Positions 45,458-57,983 of a stretch of 64,000 bases of DNA are shown in pieces (within the stretch, counting starts at the first letter, position 1; every line of letters begins with the position of its first letter). The stretch is from the NCBI GenBank assembly GCA_020747015.1, contig JAGTJM010000010.1, forward strand, positions 434,001-498,000, given 5' to 3'. This stretch comes from Pyrenochaeta sp. MPI-SDFR-AT-0127. Lineage: Eukaryota; Ascomycota; Dothideomycetes; Pleosporales; Cucurbitariaceae. Made by a program: the position numbers and the translations under genes. Below the pieces are notes generated by a model. The model saw only the letters and a list, made by a program, of their open reading frames with translations. It searched no databases and was not told the origin of the DNA.

Positions 45458-48400
45458 TCACTTATCGTCCCAATTCAAGCTTGCATATTTTTCCATGAGT
45501 AAATTTCGTAGCGCACCATCATCCTCAAGCCACTGCGCGATAATGAAAGACTTTTCTGCCCAAATTTTGCACTTAGCGTCATCCTCTTGCATGTAATAGT
45601 CGATTGAGCGGTTGAAAGTTGTTGTTGCGAGCCACTCAAGCTCAGTCCTAGGATATTGGTCAACTTCCTAATCACTGTGTTAGTTAGGTCGATCTTGCAC
45701 GTCCTGATGCAGAAGGTGGGCAAGTATTCAACATCAGAATGTAGCCATGAGTTAGCAATCTCGAGCGAGCCTTTTCACATGCTGGACCGACGATGGGAGA
45801 TGGACATACCCCCTGTTTCTTCGCTGCGATATGCGTTACTTGTTCTATACACTGGAAACAAACTTCGTCGTCCAACTCGAGCGAAAGGTTGAAAAGACAT
45901 CGGATCCAATGAGAGAGCCTGGTCATTTCGCTCCCCGGTTGTTGACAAGTCAGGCTGATGATCTTCTGAAGTACGGATAGGATTTCTGGTAACATATCTC
46001 AGCGTAGCCTCGATGGGAGTTATGTTTGTACTCACTTTTCTGATATTTTGAATCTAGCCCCGCTTTCACAACACATGAATGAATGACTAAAACGAGATCT
46101 GCTAATGTTTCATAGTGATCTGAGCTTTTGTACTTCCAGCATTGGTCGAAGAGATCATCAAGCTCTTCCCACTTGCTCAGCTTGAGTACGGCTTCAAGTT
46201 CAAGCTTGACAATTTGAAAATGCTTTGAAATAATATCAGCTTGAGCAGAACCACTAAGTCTTTCGATTCCTTCCGCTGCCGCAAGCCGAAACTCTTTACT
46301 GTGTTTGCGGGCCTCGCGATAGTATTGAAGCTGCGCCAATTAGATGCTGGGATCGTTGTATTTATCATGATGGACTTACACATTTTTCAATATCATCCTC
46401 TGCCCGAGCCAATATGGTGTAGGTACAGGCAGCCAAAAAGGCGCAGAACACTAATCGAAGGCAGAAGTCCCCTTGCGTACTCAGTTGACCACGTTCCTTG
46501 AGAATCTTGATGAACTGAATTTGTTAATATGCAGTGCATCGCGACTTACAGTCCCAAATACCTCTATACATATATTCAATAGTCTGACTAAGTTTTCAGG
46601 TCGCATTTCTGTGCAGAATTTCAGCGATAGGTTGTAAGCGTTCTTCGAAAACCATTCCAATTCTGGTGTGGTAAAAATCTGCCGATCCAGAGTGCTTGAC
46701 CTCGTTTGAAGTTTTTTGGCATGAGAGCATGCTTATTGCTGTTAGCATGTCGGCTTCATTTCGCCTCATGTGCTTCCGTACCTCCTTCGAATACTGCGCA
46801 AAGCTGGCTCATGACACCAAGATCAAGGCTGCCGTTCCTGAGAAGTTCTGACTGGAGTAATCTTGCGATACATCTACTAATGAATCAGAAAGAAATGACA
46901 GGGCTGCAAAGAATTCTACCGTAATAACGCAGGTAGATTGATACCTGTAGAGGTACCACTATCATACATGTCAAGAACCCTTTCTAGCGCGAGGATCGCC
47001 TGTCTCTTGTCTCCGGCCTTCTGGGCCTCCATCACACAGGCGTGCAGAAGTGTCGTATCTTTCGAGGATCTTCGACACACAAACTTCAAGCACTCCGCCG
47101 CTACATGGGTCAGCGCGTTATTGATAGGATGAAGTTCGAACTCACCGAAATCTGTATCTGCGCTTTGCAGTCCTACTTTGTACATGAGATATCGTGTCAC
47201 TGGTTCGTCTTTTCCGGAATCAGACATCTTGGAGTGAGCCTCTCGGGCAGTTGTGTAGTCATGCCGTGACAGAGCGCACTGGATGATCCTCCTGCATTTG
47301 GTCAGCGACTACAGACCTCACTCTGATTCAAGCATAAACCTTGCAACTTTAGCCTTGTTCTGTACTCCAGCCTTCTCGAATATTGGGTGAAGGCAGATTT
47401 GACACCATGCTTCAGCTGTAGTATACTGTTCCTGGCCAGATGCGATTTCGACCCGCTTCCACAAAAGCTACAGGAACAAAGTCAGCTGTGGGTCAGAGGT
47501 TAAACAGTGAGGTACTGACTGTTTGCGCAGCATGAGTGGCAGGAGCATCGAGAGATGTTTTTGAACTCTGCATAACGATGTCAAACAGTTGCTGTAGCTG
47601 CTCGAGGACATTCTCAAGATAGGTGTTAGAGGTACAGATCCAGACACGTATAATGATCGCTTTTTCTAGCCATGTTTGGTTTTCTTCTCTGAGAAGCCGA
47701 ATTCCAATCAAGTCATCAAGAGCCTTGCAAGCAGTGACGTTGTTGTGATCCTTGAGTTTGTGGATGTGATGTATGATCCTAGAAGGTATTAGCTGCTTCT
47801 TATTCTTCACTCTCTGAAATAGCATTTAGAGCTGAGTACGAACGTTCGAAAGTTTGTATTGTTGAGCACAACAGTACGGATCATTCGAAGAAGCACTGGT
47901 ATTGATCAGTATACAATCCCTATAAGAGCGATCCACCTTACCACCGTAAAACTCAACCGTGTCAATGGTCTCGGCATGGGATAGTAATTCAAGCTTCAAC
48001 AGAGGGACGACCATTTTATCTCCAAAGTCCTGTCGTTGTCAGCTCTACCTTGGAATGTTTACAACCACGCCCGTGCTTACTCACAGTCTCCATAAGTTTG
48101 ACCATTTGCGAAGCCTTGTCCTGCGCTTCTGGTGTCTTCTGCTTCATATACGCCTGCGCTGTGAATACTGTCAGCTATAGAAAGCCTCAAATTGTGAAGA
48201 CTAACCAATGCTCTGCATTACACTGAGCCGTAGTTCACTATTTTCTGGACTAAGCAGCTCTAAGTCCTGTTCTCCTAGGACATCCTGTGCCCGTTCTAGC
48301 CATCTAATTGCAGTTTCATAATTATGCTTCATCAAAGCATCTCTGCCAATCTCAAAGAATAGATCTGTTAGCTTCTCCGTTGCGTTTGGAGTGAGGACTC

Positions 48401-49170
48401 TCGTTATCTGCTTGCACTTGGCAAACAAGTGTTCTGCAGTATCCAGTCGCTCTTGTCGCCATGCCTACAAGTGCATATGTTAGCAGTGGGCATTTCAGTG
48501 TTACTCTCGAGACATATTGAACAACTGTACTCACCAAGGTAGTACGCACAGCAAAATACTCAACCCTCATAAGATTTGCCTGCGCAGTCATCTCGCCACT
48601 TTCACCTTCCTTGCTCAGGATATCTTGGTAGTCAGCAGCTCGCTCAAGAACCTTAGTGGCACTGGCGAACTCCATGTCGTCAATGCATACTTTCGCAGCC
48701 TTCAACGCAATCTTCATCAGACGAATACAACTGCTGCGCTTGTGACGTTTAGCGGTATGTCCTCCGGCCGAGTCGAGAAGTAAGAAAGAGAAGGCACGTA
48801 GAAGGCAGAGGGCACGATTTCTGCGAGTCATCTCTTCTTTAGCTTTGCCATCCGCTTCGACTATGACTTCGTCTCGCAGCAGCCGAGTAGAACGGTTCCA
48901 GAGGTCAGTGCCTACTTCGTTGAGCTCATTTTGCTTTGCGATGCCGGCAGTTGAGGGTTGGAGGGGTAATCCGCGAATATGAGTTTGAAGGTCGTTGGCA
49001 AGTGATTCGTCGTTGGCGTTTGCGAGGCGTTGTGAGATGCTCGAGGCGAAAACTGTAGATCAGTTAGTGTCAAGGCAGTGCGTGGGAGCGACTGGGTGGC
49101 ATTCACCAAGCAAAGTCTTCAACTTCCTCTCGCGCTCTGTTTGTGCCGTGGATTGAGGAGGCGCCATCAT
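45458..49170 (-). CDS. ZIP4: Meiosis-specific protein ZIP4/SPO22 (TPR-repeat)
   Basis: Sixteen exons join in phase to 948 residues: 49170-49107, 49052-48535, 48464-48206, 48158-48085, 48029-47942, 47895-47844, 47778-47520, 47467-47340, 47291-47146, 47100-46920, 46861-46782, 46731-46550, 46514-46380, 46330-46036, 45985-45810 and 45667-45458. The length matches yeast Zip4. The protein is almost wholly helical, with repeating TPR-like pairs such as ATKVLERAADYQDIL, WRQERLDTAEHLFAK and YETAIRWLERAQDVLG. The end is ELEWLATTTFNRSIDYY, typical of the SPO22 domain. ZIP4/SPO22 scaffolds crossover formation and synaptonemal-complex assembly in meiotic prophase. Its intact frame suggests a sexually competent lineage. 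The last acceptor (45668) is the least certain junction. Confidence 0.87.
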
Positions 49171-49570
49171 TACCTCACGATGAATTAGGCAATGTCGGTG
49201 GGAATAGGCCAATTGATGTTGTGAAGAAGTTGGGTGCTGTACCTGCTATTTGTGGTGCGAACGCTGGCTCTTTCTTTACGGCACAGCGCGTGACCATAGA
49301 CACCAAACTCGTTTCATATGTCAACATCCACAAGATGGCACACTTTGGAAAGTTGGAAAAATATCATTATGGTCGCGGCAAAACATACTCTTCAGCAGGA
49401 GTTCCTAAGCCATTTCAAGAATTGGTCCTCGAAGCCTTGACACCTCCCTGTGTAAATGTTACGCAGGTAATAGTACGAACAGCTTAACATTTGCATCCAC
49501 CATCGCCTCGCCTTTTCACAGTATGATCCTACAGAGCCGTGCATATGTATTTTATGTACGGGTATTTATA
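49171..49570. other. Intergenic region
   Basis: This holds the promoter of ZIP4 and the 3' flank of AcuK, both on the minus strand. No other feature is seen. Confidence 0.4.
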
Positions 49571-51524
49571 CTAAGCAGCCGGTAACGGACCGGAGGTCGC
49601 GTCTGTAATAGGAAGAAAGTTGCCCACGATCAATGCTGGACTGTATACCACATCAGAATGAGCAAGAAGAGAGGTTGGTGCGCAACTTACATATTCCACA
49701 TGTCGCGCTTGACGGTGAAAGAGAAACAGCATCGAATCTCCGGGTCTTTTGAGTTTGGGTCTGGGTTCTTCAACGAACAGCTAGTGAGTATAGCCTTTTG
49801 AGTATGATCAAATGCGATGGCACCAAACTTTTCCCAGTACGATACAAGTGATGGTTCGGCGATGATCTCATGGAGAGCGATATTGCCCTTGAATGAGATT
49901 AGCATACTCCGAAGTTAGTCAAGCTAACAATGCTTACGTCTCGTAACTTAGACATTGGAACGTGGATGAGCCGCGCCATCTCTTTATTTCCTCGATATAT
50001 CTCGCCTGTCCTGCGCCAACAACAAGCGGGTATAGCCATACTTGCAAAGACACGATCGTATTCCATCAAGCTCTTATCAAACCACATCTCGATACGAACC
50101 AAATCTACATCAGTCAATTTCTCCATCCGGTCACGGAACTTTGGTCGGAATCTATCGAGCTGTCGCAACACTCGTACGCGTGATATTTGCTGTAGATTTT
50201 GCTCCATGTACTGGTTCAATCGTGCGTAGCCTTTGACATAGTTGAAAGGCTTTAAGAGACCGGCGTCCATTTTGGCCTTCAACAATTTGTTCATTCGTTC
50301 TTCTGGACTATCCGAGCTTGCGCCAGCCGGATCAGCAGCAGTCATGAGATACCTTTCTCGCGCCTTGTCGATTGGAAGGCGAGATGATGACCGATGAGTG
50401 GAATTACCGGCAGTAGCTTGTGCGGGTGGCGGCAGCAACTGCGTGTGTCTCGCCGCATTCTGGTTGAATGTGGAACTGTTTGTCAGGGTGCCCATGGGAT
50501 TCATCAAAGAGGCATCAGAAAACAAAGTGTGAAAGTCTCCACCTCCATAAAAAGCGCCATCGTCCATGAGGCTGTTGTTGAGAAAATCGTTGAGAAGATT
50601 GTACTCATTCCCTACTTCGGATGTGTTGAACATATATGATGGATGAAACTGATGCATGTCCTGGAAATTATTTTGGGAGGAGGCAAACAAGTCATCATAG
50701 TTAAGGACTCCGTAATGATCAGTGACAAGCATAGCATGGAGCTGAAAAGAAGTGTAACTTACAAGGCTGAGTACTGGAAGTCAAGGATGGCAATTGTGCC
50801 GCGGATACGGGGTCAGATGGGGCGATTGATGTCGTGCTGTCGACTCTGTTAGGTGGTAGAAGTGGCGGACCCAGGTTCAGGCCCGCTTCTTGGGCGCTGC
50901 TCTGCTGGGGGACGGTGCTCGAGGCGGTATCGGAGATGGATGCTCCATTCTGAGGAGTATCACTCTGGCCATCGGGATTTTCTGGCTCCGACCTGGACTT
51001 TTTGATGCTCTCGCGTGGCTCATCGTGGCACAAGTGCCCAATGTTTCGCTTCACACAGCGTGTACATGGTCGCTCCTAAGCAGGAGAGATATTGATTAGC
51101 TTGCGAGCAATGACCAGGGCGCTCCACACACTCACAAGATCGCAGGTCATATGCTAATTCACGTGGGGTTAGCGACCAATGTGAAATGTCTCAAATGCAA
51201 CATGATAGCATGTATTGGATGCTGGGGAGGCGGCTGCGGCTCACCGAACGTCTGCAGTATATGCATGCTGGAAGTCGCCAAGTCAGCAGGGTTGTGGACA
51301 CCATTGAGGGTACACCACATGTGAGCTTTACCATGATTGACCTTTCTTCGCTTCTTTGAAGTTTTCGTTGGCGCCTCGGAGCCAGTCGCAGAAGCCCTGT
51401 CTTTCGAAGGTGAGCTCCGTTTGGTCGCACCAGACTCGGAGGCGCCCTTGCTCTGATCCGCTTCTTTTGCTTCCGTCATGTTGAGTGAGGTTGCTCCATT
51501 GGATCTCCTCACACCTGCCGTCAT
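49571..51524 (-). CDS. ERT1: Transcription activator of gluconeogenesis, AcuK/ERT1 type (Zn2Cys6 + PAS)
   Basis: Seven exons join in phase to 527 residues: 51524-51332, 51267-51245, 51153-51136, 51075-50763, 50707-49938, 49887-49691 and 49640-49571. The zinc cluster reads ACIYCRRSHMTCDLERPCTRC, then VKRNIGHLC (residues 65-94). Its first half lies on consecutive microexons of 23 and 18 nt. A disordered linker leads to NYDDLF and NNFQDMHQF. A C-terminal PAS-like domain follows (from about residue 335, including CCWRRTGEIYRGNKEMARLI). AcuK works with AcuM to switch on PEP carboxykinase and other gluconeogenic genes during growth on acetate or other non-sugar carbon. Its identity is strong from the cluster and C-terminus. 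Start: first ATG at 51524; a second in-frame ATG follows 15 codons later. Confidence 0.9.
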
Positions 51525-52389
51525 CAAGTGTGGCCGTGTGGGCTGGTTTCAAAGTCGGATACTTTTCTTGGAGACCCGCAGGTTGATGTGTGCTACGGCA
51601 GTCTTGTCACGCGCGGGAGTGCCGAAAGTGGGAAACGTTCGAGCAGCTGTAGAACACGTTTCTTAGTGGCACCGCGTGGTCCGCAATGGAGGCAATCGAA
51701 TGGTAGAAATGCGGTTCAGAGGCACGCGCATCAGCATACCCGCCATCGCGTAGTTTCCCGGGCCTCGGGAAGATTTCGGGACAACGCCAAATGGCGGGGA
51801 ACTTACTCCGTCCAATGTCTTAGTGTGCATTTGACAGCGGCCAGCCCCATATCCCGCACATTGTTTCTGCACAATTCAGCGCCTAACAACCGGACAACAG
51901 GCAGCGCAGCGCTGAGCTTGCTGAAGATCCCACTAAGAGGACTGCAGGCACATGTCTCGCTCCCGCTGCGCCGAGTGGTCCAGTGGGGCCAGTCACGATT
52001 CAGCATGCTTGTACAACATGGATATATTCGTCTGCCAAAGTCCTGCATGCAAAACTTCCGATGACCGCGCTGTCGGTAAAGCAGATGCTAAATTGGGCTC
52101 AAAGGCGAGGGAAATGTGCATAGGGTGCTTTCTACAACGCATGTCGTTGAAGTATCGATCAAAGGCTTCGTGCCTTTGGCTGCGGACCGCTCCTTTCGCA
52201 TAGAAGATCGCGCTGCAGTGTTAACTCCACGCACCATTCCCCATAAACTCAGTACAAGCGTCATGAGATCAGATCAGTCCCATGTTTGCCACATTGCTCC
52301 ATGCACCCAACCCATGCGCCGAGCCATGTGAGACTATTGAGAAAACAAACCACACCCAAACACCAACCGGACCTGCATTTTTTACATAT
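51525..52389. other. Intergenic region, 0.9 kb
   Basis: This is the upstream flank of AcuK and 3' flank of the CENP-Q gene. Open frames such as 51528-52064 lack domain features. Confidence 0.4.
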
Positions 52390-53478
52390 TCAGAGCGCAG
52401 CATACTGCTGTGCGCTGGCGTGCCTGAACAGTACATCATCCAATGCCGCCTGCGCATTCCTCATAGCCTCGTCAATGCCTTCCACCTGCGTATGGTTACC
52501 CTGCATATTGTCTAGGCTGCGTCGGAGTTGTTCGAGCACAGAGGCAAGCTCGGCATCGGGCTCCGCGAGCAATGAAAAATCGGCTGGCTTTGATTGTTTC
52601 AGGCTGATGGCGTCAGGACCATCTTGCTGGATCTCGACGCTATCTCGATCTTGCAGAAGGGGATGAAGCTACACAAAATCAGCCGCTTGTTCAATCAGAC
52701 TGGAGAAGAAGGTTGATCTACCCGCCCGTGCTTCTCCTGGTGCTTCCACTCCGTCCTCCACTTCTTTGCATTCTTCTTCAGCTGGTTCAAATTCTCATCG
52801 TCCTTCTCCAATAAGTTCTGAGCGATCTTGACCTGCTCACTGAGTAGTTGCTTCGAGTGTCGTGCAGTTGTGACCTCCCGAGACACCTGCGCATTGCGCT
52901 CTGTGAGCTTATCGATATTGAAATGGATGTCCTTGGCTTGGGGAGGTATACGTGATGCTGAAAGCTGACGTGATAGTCTTTTAACGAGTGGATTGAGTGC
53001 ATTGTGTGCTGTAATGACTTTGCGCTCATCGCGCTGCGTATTCGCAATGTCCTTTTTTGCGTCCCGTACTACAGCAATTATCTGCTCCAGCACCTGTGGC
53101 GATACTTGCGGCCATGTGTCTATTTGATCTTGCGGTATACGTTTCGTCCTCGTCTCCAATTGTACATACTTCTTGTGTGATCTGGGCTCCTCCTGGGCAA
53201 TGTCATCCACATCGGCTTTGCGCTTGCGAGTCCGCGATGGCTGTGAGCAATTCATCTGTGCTGACGATAGCTCATCTTCAATCTCTCTTTGTGGCACATG
53301 TTTCCGCCTTGCCGATTTCTTCGATTTAGCTGGCTTTGCGGTTGGAAGGGCTGCAGCGTCGGTTCTGTGCTTTCCTGGAGGTCTACCTCGTCGCGTCTTC
53401 GTAATTTTCCCGCTTGAACGCGTTGGAGCCTTCGAAAATTAATTGTCTCGATTTGAACAGCATGCTGAGACTTACCAT
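52390..53478 (-). CDS. CENP-Q-like inner kinetochore protein (Fta7/Okp1 counterpart)
   Basis: The model is 53478-53476 (ATG alone), 53429-52722 and 52668-52390, giving 329 residues. The second exon is open in only one phase back to its acceptor. That phase fits only if the start ATG is followed at once by the donor GTAAGT. The N-terminus is basic with an AT-hook (TRRGRPPGKHR). After about residue 80 the protein is a long coiled coil (IIAVVRDAKKDIANTQRDERKV, and later LLSEQVKIAQNLLEKDDENLNQ). The C-terminus has LASVLEQLRRSLDNMQGN. This matches CENP-Q, a CCAN/COMA-complex subunit at centromeric chromatin. The call rests on overall form plus a short LRRSLDNMQGN-type match, so it is moderate. Confidence 0.68.
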
Positions 53479-54904
53479 GACGTTGTGGTGGTATTTGAGA
53501 CGCGTTGATCATGGTAAACACGCCCCGCCGACCGAGGCCACAATAAGGAAGGCGGGCCCTCGTGTTCACGTGCCGGGCTTGGTGTATGGCATTCGCTCGT
53601 CAACCCTCCAATCATAATGACTGTTCACAGTTCAGTTGGTATGCATTATCAGTCTTGTATATAAAGAAGCTCCATTTTCGATTTATCCGTGATGAATACC
53701 TGGAGAACTGTATGCGCCAGGCGCTCTTGGATATCTTGCACCAACCTTCAATAGACGTTATAACATCTCTTGCACTGGCTTTGGATCAGATTTAGCTATA
53801 GCGCCTGTCGTCAGTATCCACTTGCAATGATCAAGCAATGCGCGGCATCGTGAATCGCAAATTGCGCCTCCACTTGACCATGCTGGAGCGGCGGAGGGGG
53901 GGCTACACTTGAGAAGGTCAAACAGAATGCAGGCCTGCTCTGAACAGCAGGTGGAGTACAAGTCGTTAGAGTGCTATTTCGAACGGCAATAAGGTCCTAG
54001 TGTTAACTTTTCTAGTCGGAAGTTCTGATTAGGCCACCTGGTATTTCTACAATGGAGGCAATACCGATGTAATGGAAAGCTTATCAAGTTTATCTCTCCA
54101 ACAATGATCTGACCACTACATATCCTACTGCGAATTTCCGCTCTACTCAAGCCTCTCTTCACGTGAAAGTACGGTTTTATATATGTGTGCTTTGATATCA
54201 GAGGAACTTGGATCTTCCCAAAGCTTACGAAAAAGCCTGGTTGAAGTTTGTGGGAGCCATGTGTTTGACGACAGTGCTAAAATCCGGCAGATGCCTCAAG
54301 ATCTACGCATGAAGAACTTGGCACTCCCAAGTCGGCAGTTGACATAGCCTGAGGCGATGTACACTACATGGCATAGGCGGGGCGATGAGCTTTCCAAGGT
54401 TGTGGAAATGAGCGGGTAACGGTGCCATGTTCTGGAAGCTTGGCAGCACTCTGTTCCCAGGTTGTGTTAGCCGAGGCCAGCTCATATGTGCTGGGCGGGC
54501 GGAGAGTGAGGTGGCATCATGAGGGCCGAATCGATCGCGTTATGAAAGGCCGCGGACGCGTTGTTTGCGTGGCGGCTCTGACAATTGGCAGCCGTTTGAA
54601 AGTGGGTGTGGAGAGGGGTGCATCAAAAGCTGCAGCTACTGCCTGGCGTGCTTCGACCGACGCGTGCTCTCGGCCTGCGATACGCTGCAACGTCATGGCT
54701 TGATCGCCCTGATGCGGGACGGGGACAGGGACTCGCAATCCTTACCAACGATCGAAGTCGTCAGGGATAAATGCCTTGATTGACGAGTGATTTCAAGCAA
54801 GCGGCACACCTTGTTGGGATTCGACTGCCAGGAACGTTCCCCTGATCGTGCTTATATACTACCCAGCATGCATCGCGTCTCTTGTTCGTCCGCGGGTCGC
54901 AAAC
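53479..54904. promoter_or_regulatory. Divergent intergenic region, 1.4 kb
   Basis: It separates the CENP-Q gene (-) from the next plus-strand gene. A TATA-like TATATAC at 54851-54857 lies about 50 bp before the start at 54905. Nothing else is supported. Confidence 0.45.
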
Positions 54905-57900
54905 ATGCTGCGAAGGCTGCACAAAGAAATGGGCGAAGACAGCGGTACAAAATTAGAGAAGAAGAAGAGCAAGCGACAACGCCTTTTGCAGCTTTTCAGA
55001 TGGAGGAAAGCGAGGCCGCAGACCCACAAAGATGTACGTCCATGTACTCCTTTCCAACCCCACCCTGTTCCTCGCTCACCTTGCCCGTTCGTAAACTAAC
55101 AGCGGTATTCTATTGAAGACCCCGACTACTATCGAGGATACAACTACATCAAGACCTTCGCATTCGTCCAAAGCCGTCGACGCTCAGGCAGTCAAGCCAT
55201 CGAGTAACGCCATCAACAATGGGACGGCTTCGCTTGCAGAGCAAGTAGAACAGATATCGTCAGCCGCTCCACCGTCAGAATCAAAGGAAGGGGAGAAGGT
55301 CGACGCCCTGAATGAGGCACAACTCCACGCACTCTTCGCCGGCGCCCCACACTTCAGTGTCCTCGAGGCGGATGGTTATTTTACACCTAGAATTGCGTAT
55401 CCATGGGATACCGAATCCACTAAAGATGGCTCTGACTCAGTGCAGTCAAAAGAGGCTGCTTTTCTAGCTACAACGCTCCATAAGCCCTTGACTAAGGTTA
55501 GCATTCAAGAAGACTCAGACAAGGGAAACAAATACAAGGGTTATGAAGTAGGCATTGTCGAGATACCGAATATGCTCAGCGCCCAGGGCATCGAACCAGG
55601 CAGCATTGGTCTGGCCCACTTCTTGGGTCTTCCAAGATCTGACAGTTTGGTGACCGACCTGAATCAATCTCAGTCTAGCAAGGACTTCCTCGAGGCCACG
55701 AGGAATAAAGAGTTGATGCAGGCAGATCCTGAGCGTATTGGAATTCGTCCAGTACGAATAGAGCTCGTCCACGACCGTTTGATCGAACTTCAAGGCCTTT
55801 ACGAGGCCTTCCAAGACAGTCCACAAGCGATGACGATTCTCAACAACCAGAGCTCTGGGGATCTGTACACGAACCTCTTCACCAAATTCATTACTCCACC
55901 CGGTCATGACGGGTCTAATGATGACCCATCAGGATTGAATATACAAATCACTGCGCTGCTAAGAGTATTGAAATTGAAAGGTGTCTGGTACGACTTCAGT
56001 CTGGTAGAATGGAGGATAAGACTTGGCCAGGTCTTGTGGAGCGACGCAGAGGCAACACCTGAACACGAACCACAACCACTATGGACGGAGCGTGAGATAT
56101 TACTTTTGCAAATAACTCTAGCTTGCGAGCTTTTACTGCGACTAGATGCGGTTACAGATGTGGATGCAAATGATGCTAAAGGTCAAGTCCATATTGGGTG
56201 TGAGGATGTTAGGACTTTTTTCAAGATCAAGAGCAGGAAAGTCGATTGGGACCTGGTACTTGCGCGAAGATTCCTGGACAATATCTTAGTCGTCAAGGGT
56301 AGTGATGAGACGTCACTACCGCAGGCCAAGTCGAAGGGTATTTTATCGCTTCTTGGTGTAAGCACGCAGCCAGAATCGCCCCCAGCAGGCATTGTTCTGC
56401 TTCCGCAGCACCAGGCTCGCCAACTTTCTGGGCTCTTTCATTTCGCCAAGAAACTGCAATGGCCAAACATTAATACATTTTCCAGTGAATTGGCCAACAA
56501 ACTGGGCATACACGATAATCCCGAGCAGACTGAGCAGCGGCCATCTACCAGCGGGAAAGTCTTTGATCCAACTACACCATCATCAATCAGCATATACGGA
56601 ACGCCACTGCAAACACCACGTTCTGCAAACCATATCCTAGACAACTACTTTGGACATGTGGGAAAGCCACCTCTTAATCGCCACGATTCTCGTTCGCTGC
56701 GAGTGCCACTCTCTTCCCCATTGACATTATCTGAGGATCGTTCTACCTGTACCTTGAACAACGTCGGTGGCTGGCTCAGTCGCTCTTATCTGACAGGGCT
56801 TATCCTTCCTGGGGAAGCGATCTCGCATTTCTTGATTTCTACGCTGCTTGAGAACGATAAGCTTGCAATCATCGCTCTTGGAGACTCGGCTAACTTGTAT
56901 GGGGGCTTCACCTGGGGAAACAGATCATGGTGGAGCAAGAACTCGATCGTTGGTCGCGTCTTGGCATGCGTTGAAGGTTCCGCGGAATGCATGGGTTGGA
57001 TTACCTGCGCTCAGCTACCTCAGGGCCTTGCAGATTGCTGGCATTCAATCCAGAGCGAGCAGCTCCCCTATGATGATCGACTGCGCACAGGGATTTCTTC
57101 AGCAGCGGTCATCCAAGACTCGGCCATAATTCCTGATGGCATTTTAGCTTCCGCCAAGTCTGAAGACCTCGTGCTCCCAAGTGACCCTGGATCACCCCCG
57201 ACAGCCTCTTTGACCTTCACACAATGGGAGCTTACGCCACTCAACCCTGATTTGATGGATACAGATACCTTGTCCGATCAACCGACTGGAATAGATATTC
57301 ATGTTGCATCACTCTCGTTCACCTCTTGCGACCAAGGCACGATTTATACCTTCTCTCTTGCGTACGATGTTCACTTCGTTACCTCATGGCCATGTAATTC
57401 ACCTGCTTCGGCTCCATCCCCGATCACAAGCCTGCCACATATTCTTAGACAGTCCTTCACGAAAACATTGTCACGCTCATCGTCTAAGCGTAGCGAGACA
57501 TTATCACGCCGTAATAGCCATGGCTTTGAGCCTCTCTTGTCACACCCACCAGCCTCAGCAGACATCGCTCCTAAACGTATGTATTCTGCTGACACAGAAG
57601 ATGGGTCGAGTACGCAATGGCCGAAAAGTAAGCCAATGAATGTGCATCCTCTACACAAGACTTATATGTACAAAATGGTACCAGTGACAGATGTCCTGGA
57701 CCCCAAGTTCGTGCTTCCATTCGCGCTGAACATTCCAAGGTCTGCAACACGTTCGCCTTTACCTGCCAAAGACCGGGGAATTGAGAATGACACCAATATA
57801 AACGATAAGAAGACTGTCCTTGTCCTTGACGCGCGATCTTCCTCAGATTTGGAGCTTCTTGCGCGAGCTTGGTGTGCAGAGAACGGGCTACATGCCATCA

Positions 57901-57983
57901 TCGGCCGGGTGGAACGTACTTGTTTGGCTTGCTGTGTCCGCGAAGCCCGAGGTTTAGGTATCAATATTGTGATTCGGGTATAG
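54905..57983 (+). CDS. Large conserved ascomycete protein of unknown function
   Basis: Exons 54905-55033 and 55119-57983 encode 997 residues. The intron uses CTAAC as branch site and the AG of TATTGAAG, because the nearer CAG breaks the frame. The N-terminus is basic (MLRRLHKEMGEDSG, then KKKSKRQRLLQLFRWRK). A conserved-looking block follows at HALFAGAPHFSVLEADGYFT. Mid-protein is a helical region (LQITLACELLLRLDAVTDV). A second block, LTGLILPGEAISHFLISTLLEN, precedes GGFTWGNRSWWSKNSIVGRVL. The C-terminus has a compact segment, VLVLDARSSSDLELLARAWCAENG. I recall similar proteins across filamentous ascomycetes, possibly related to yeast Stb6/Stb2, but this link is unproven. Confidence 0.72.

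Noticed and set aside
51955..52050. GCCGAGTGGTCCAGTGGGG, resembling the D-arm of a Ser/Leu tRNA
   Set aside because: No anticodon or T-arm follows at the right distance.
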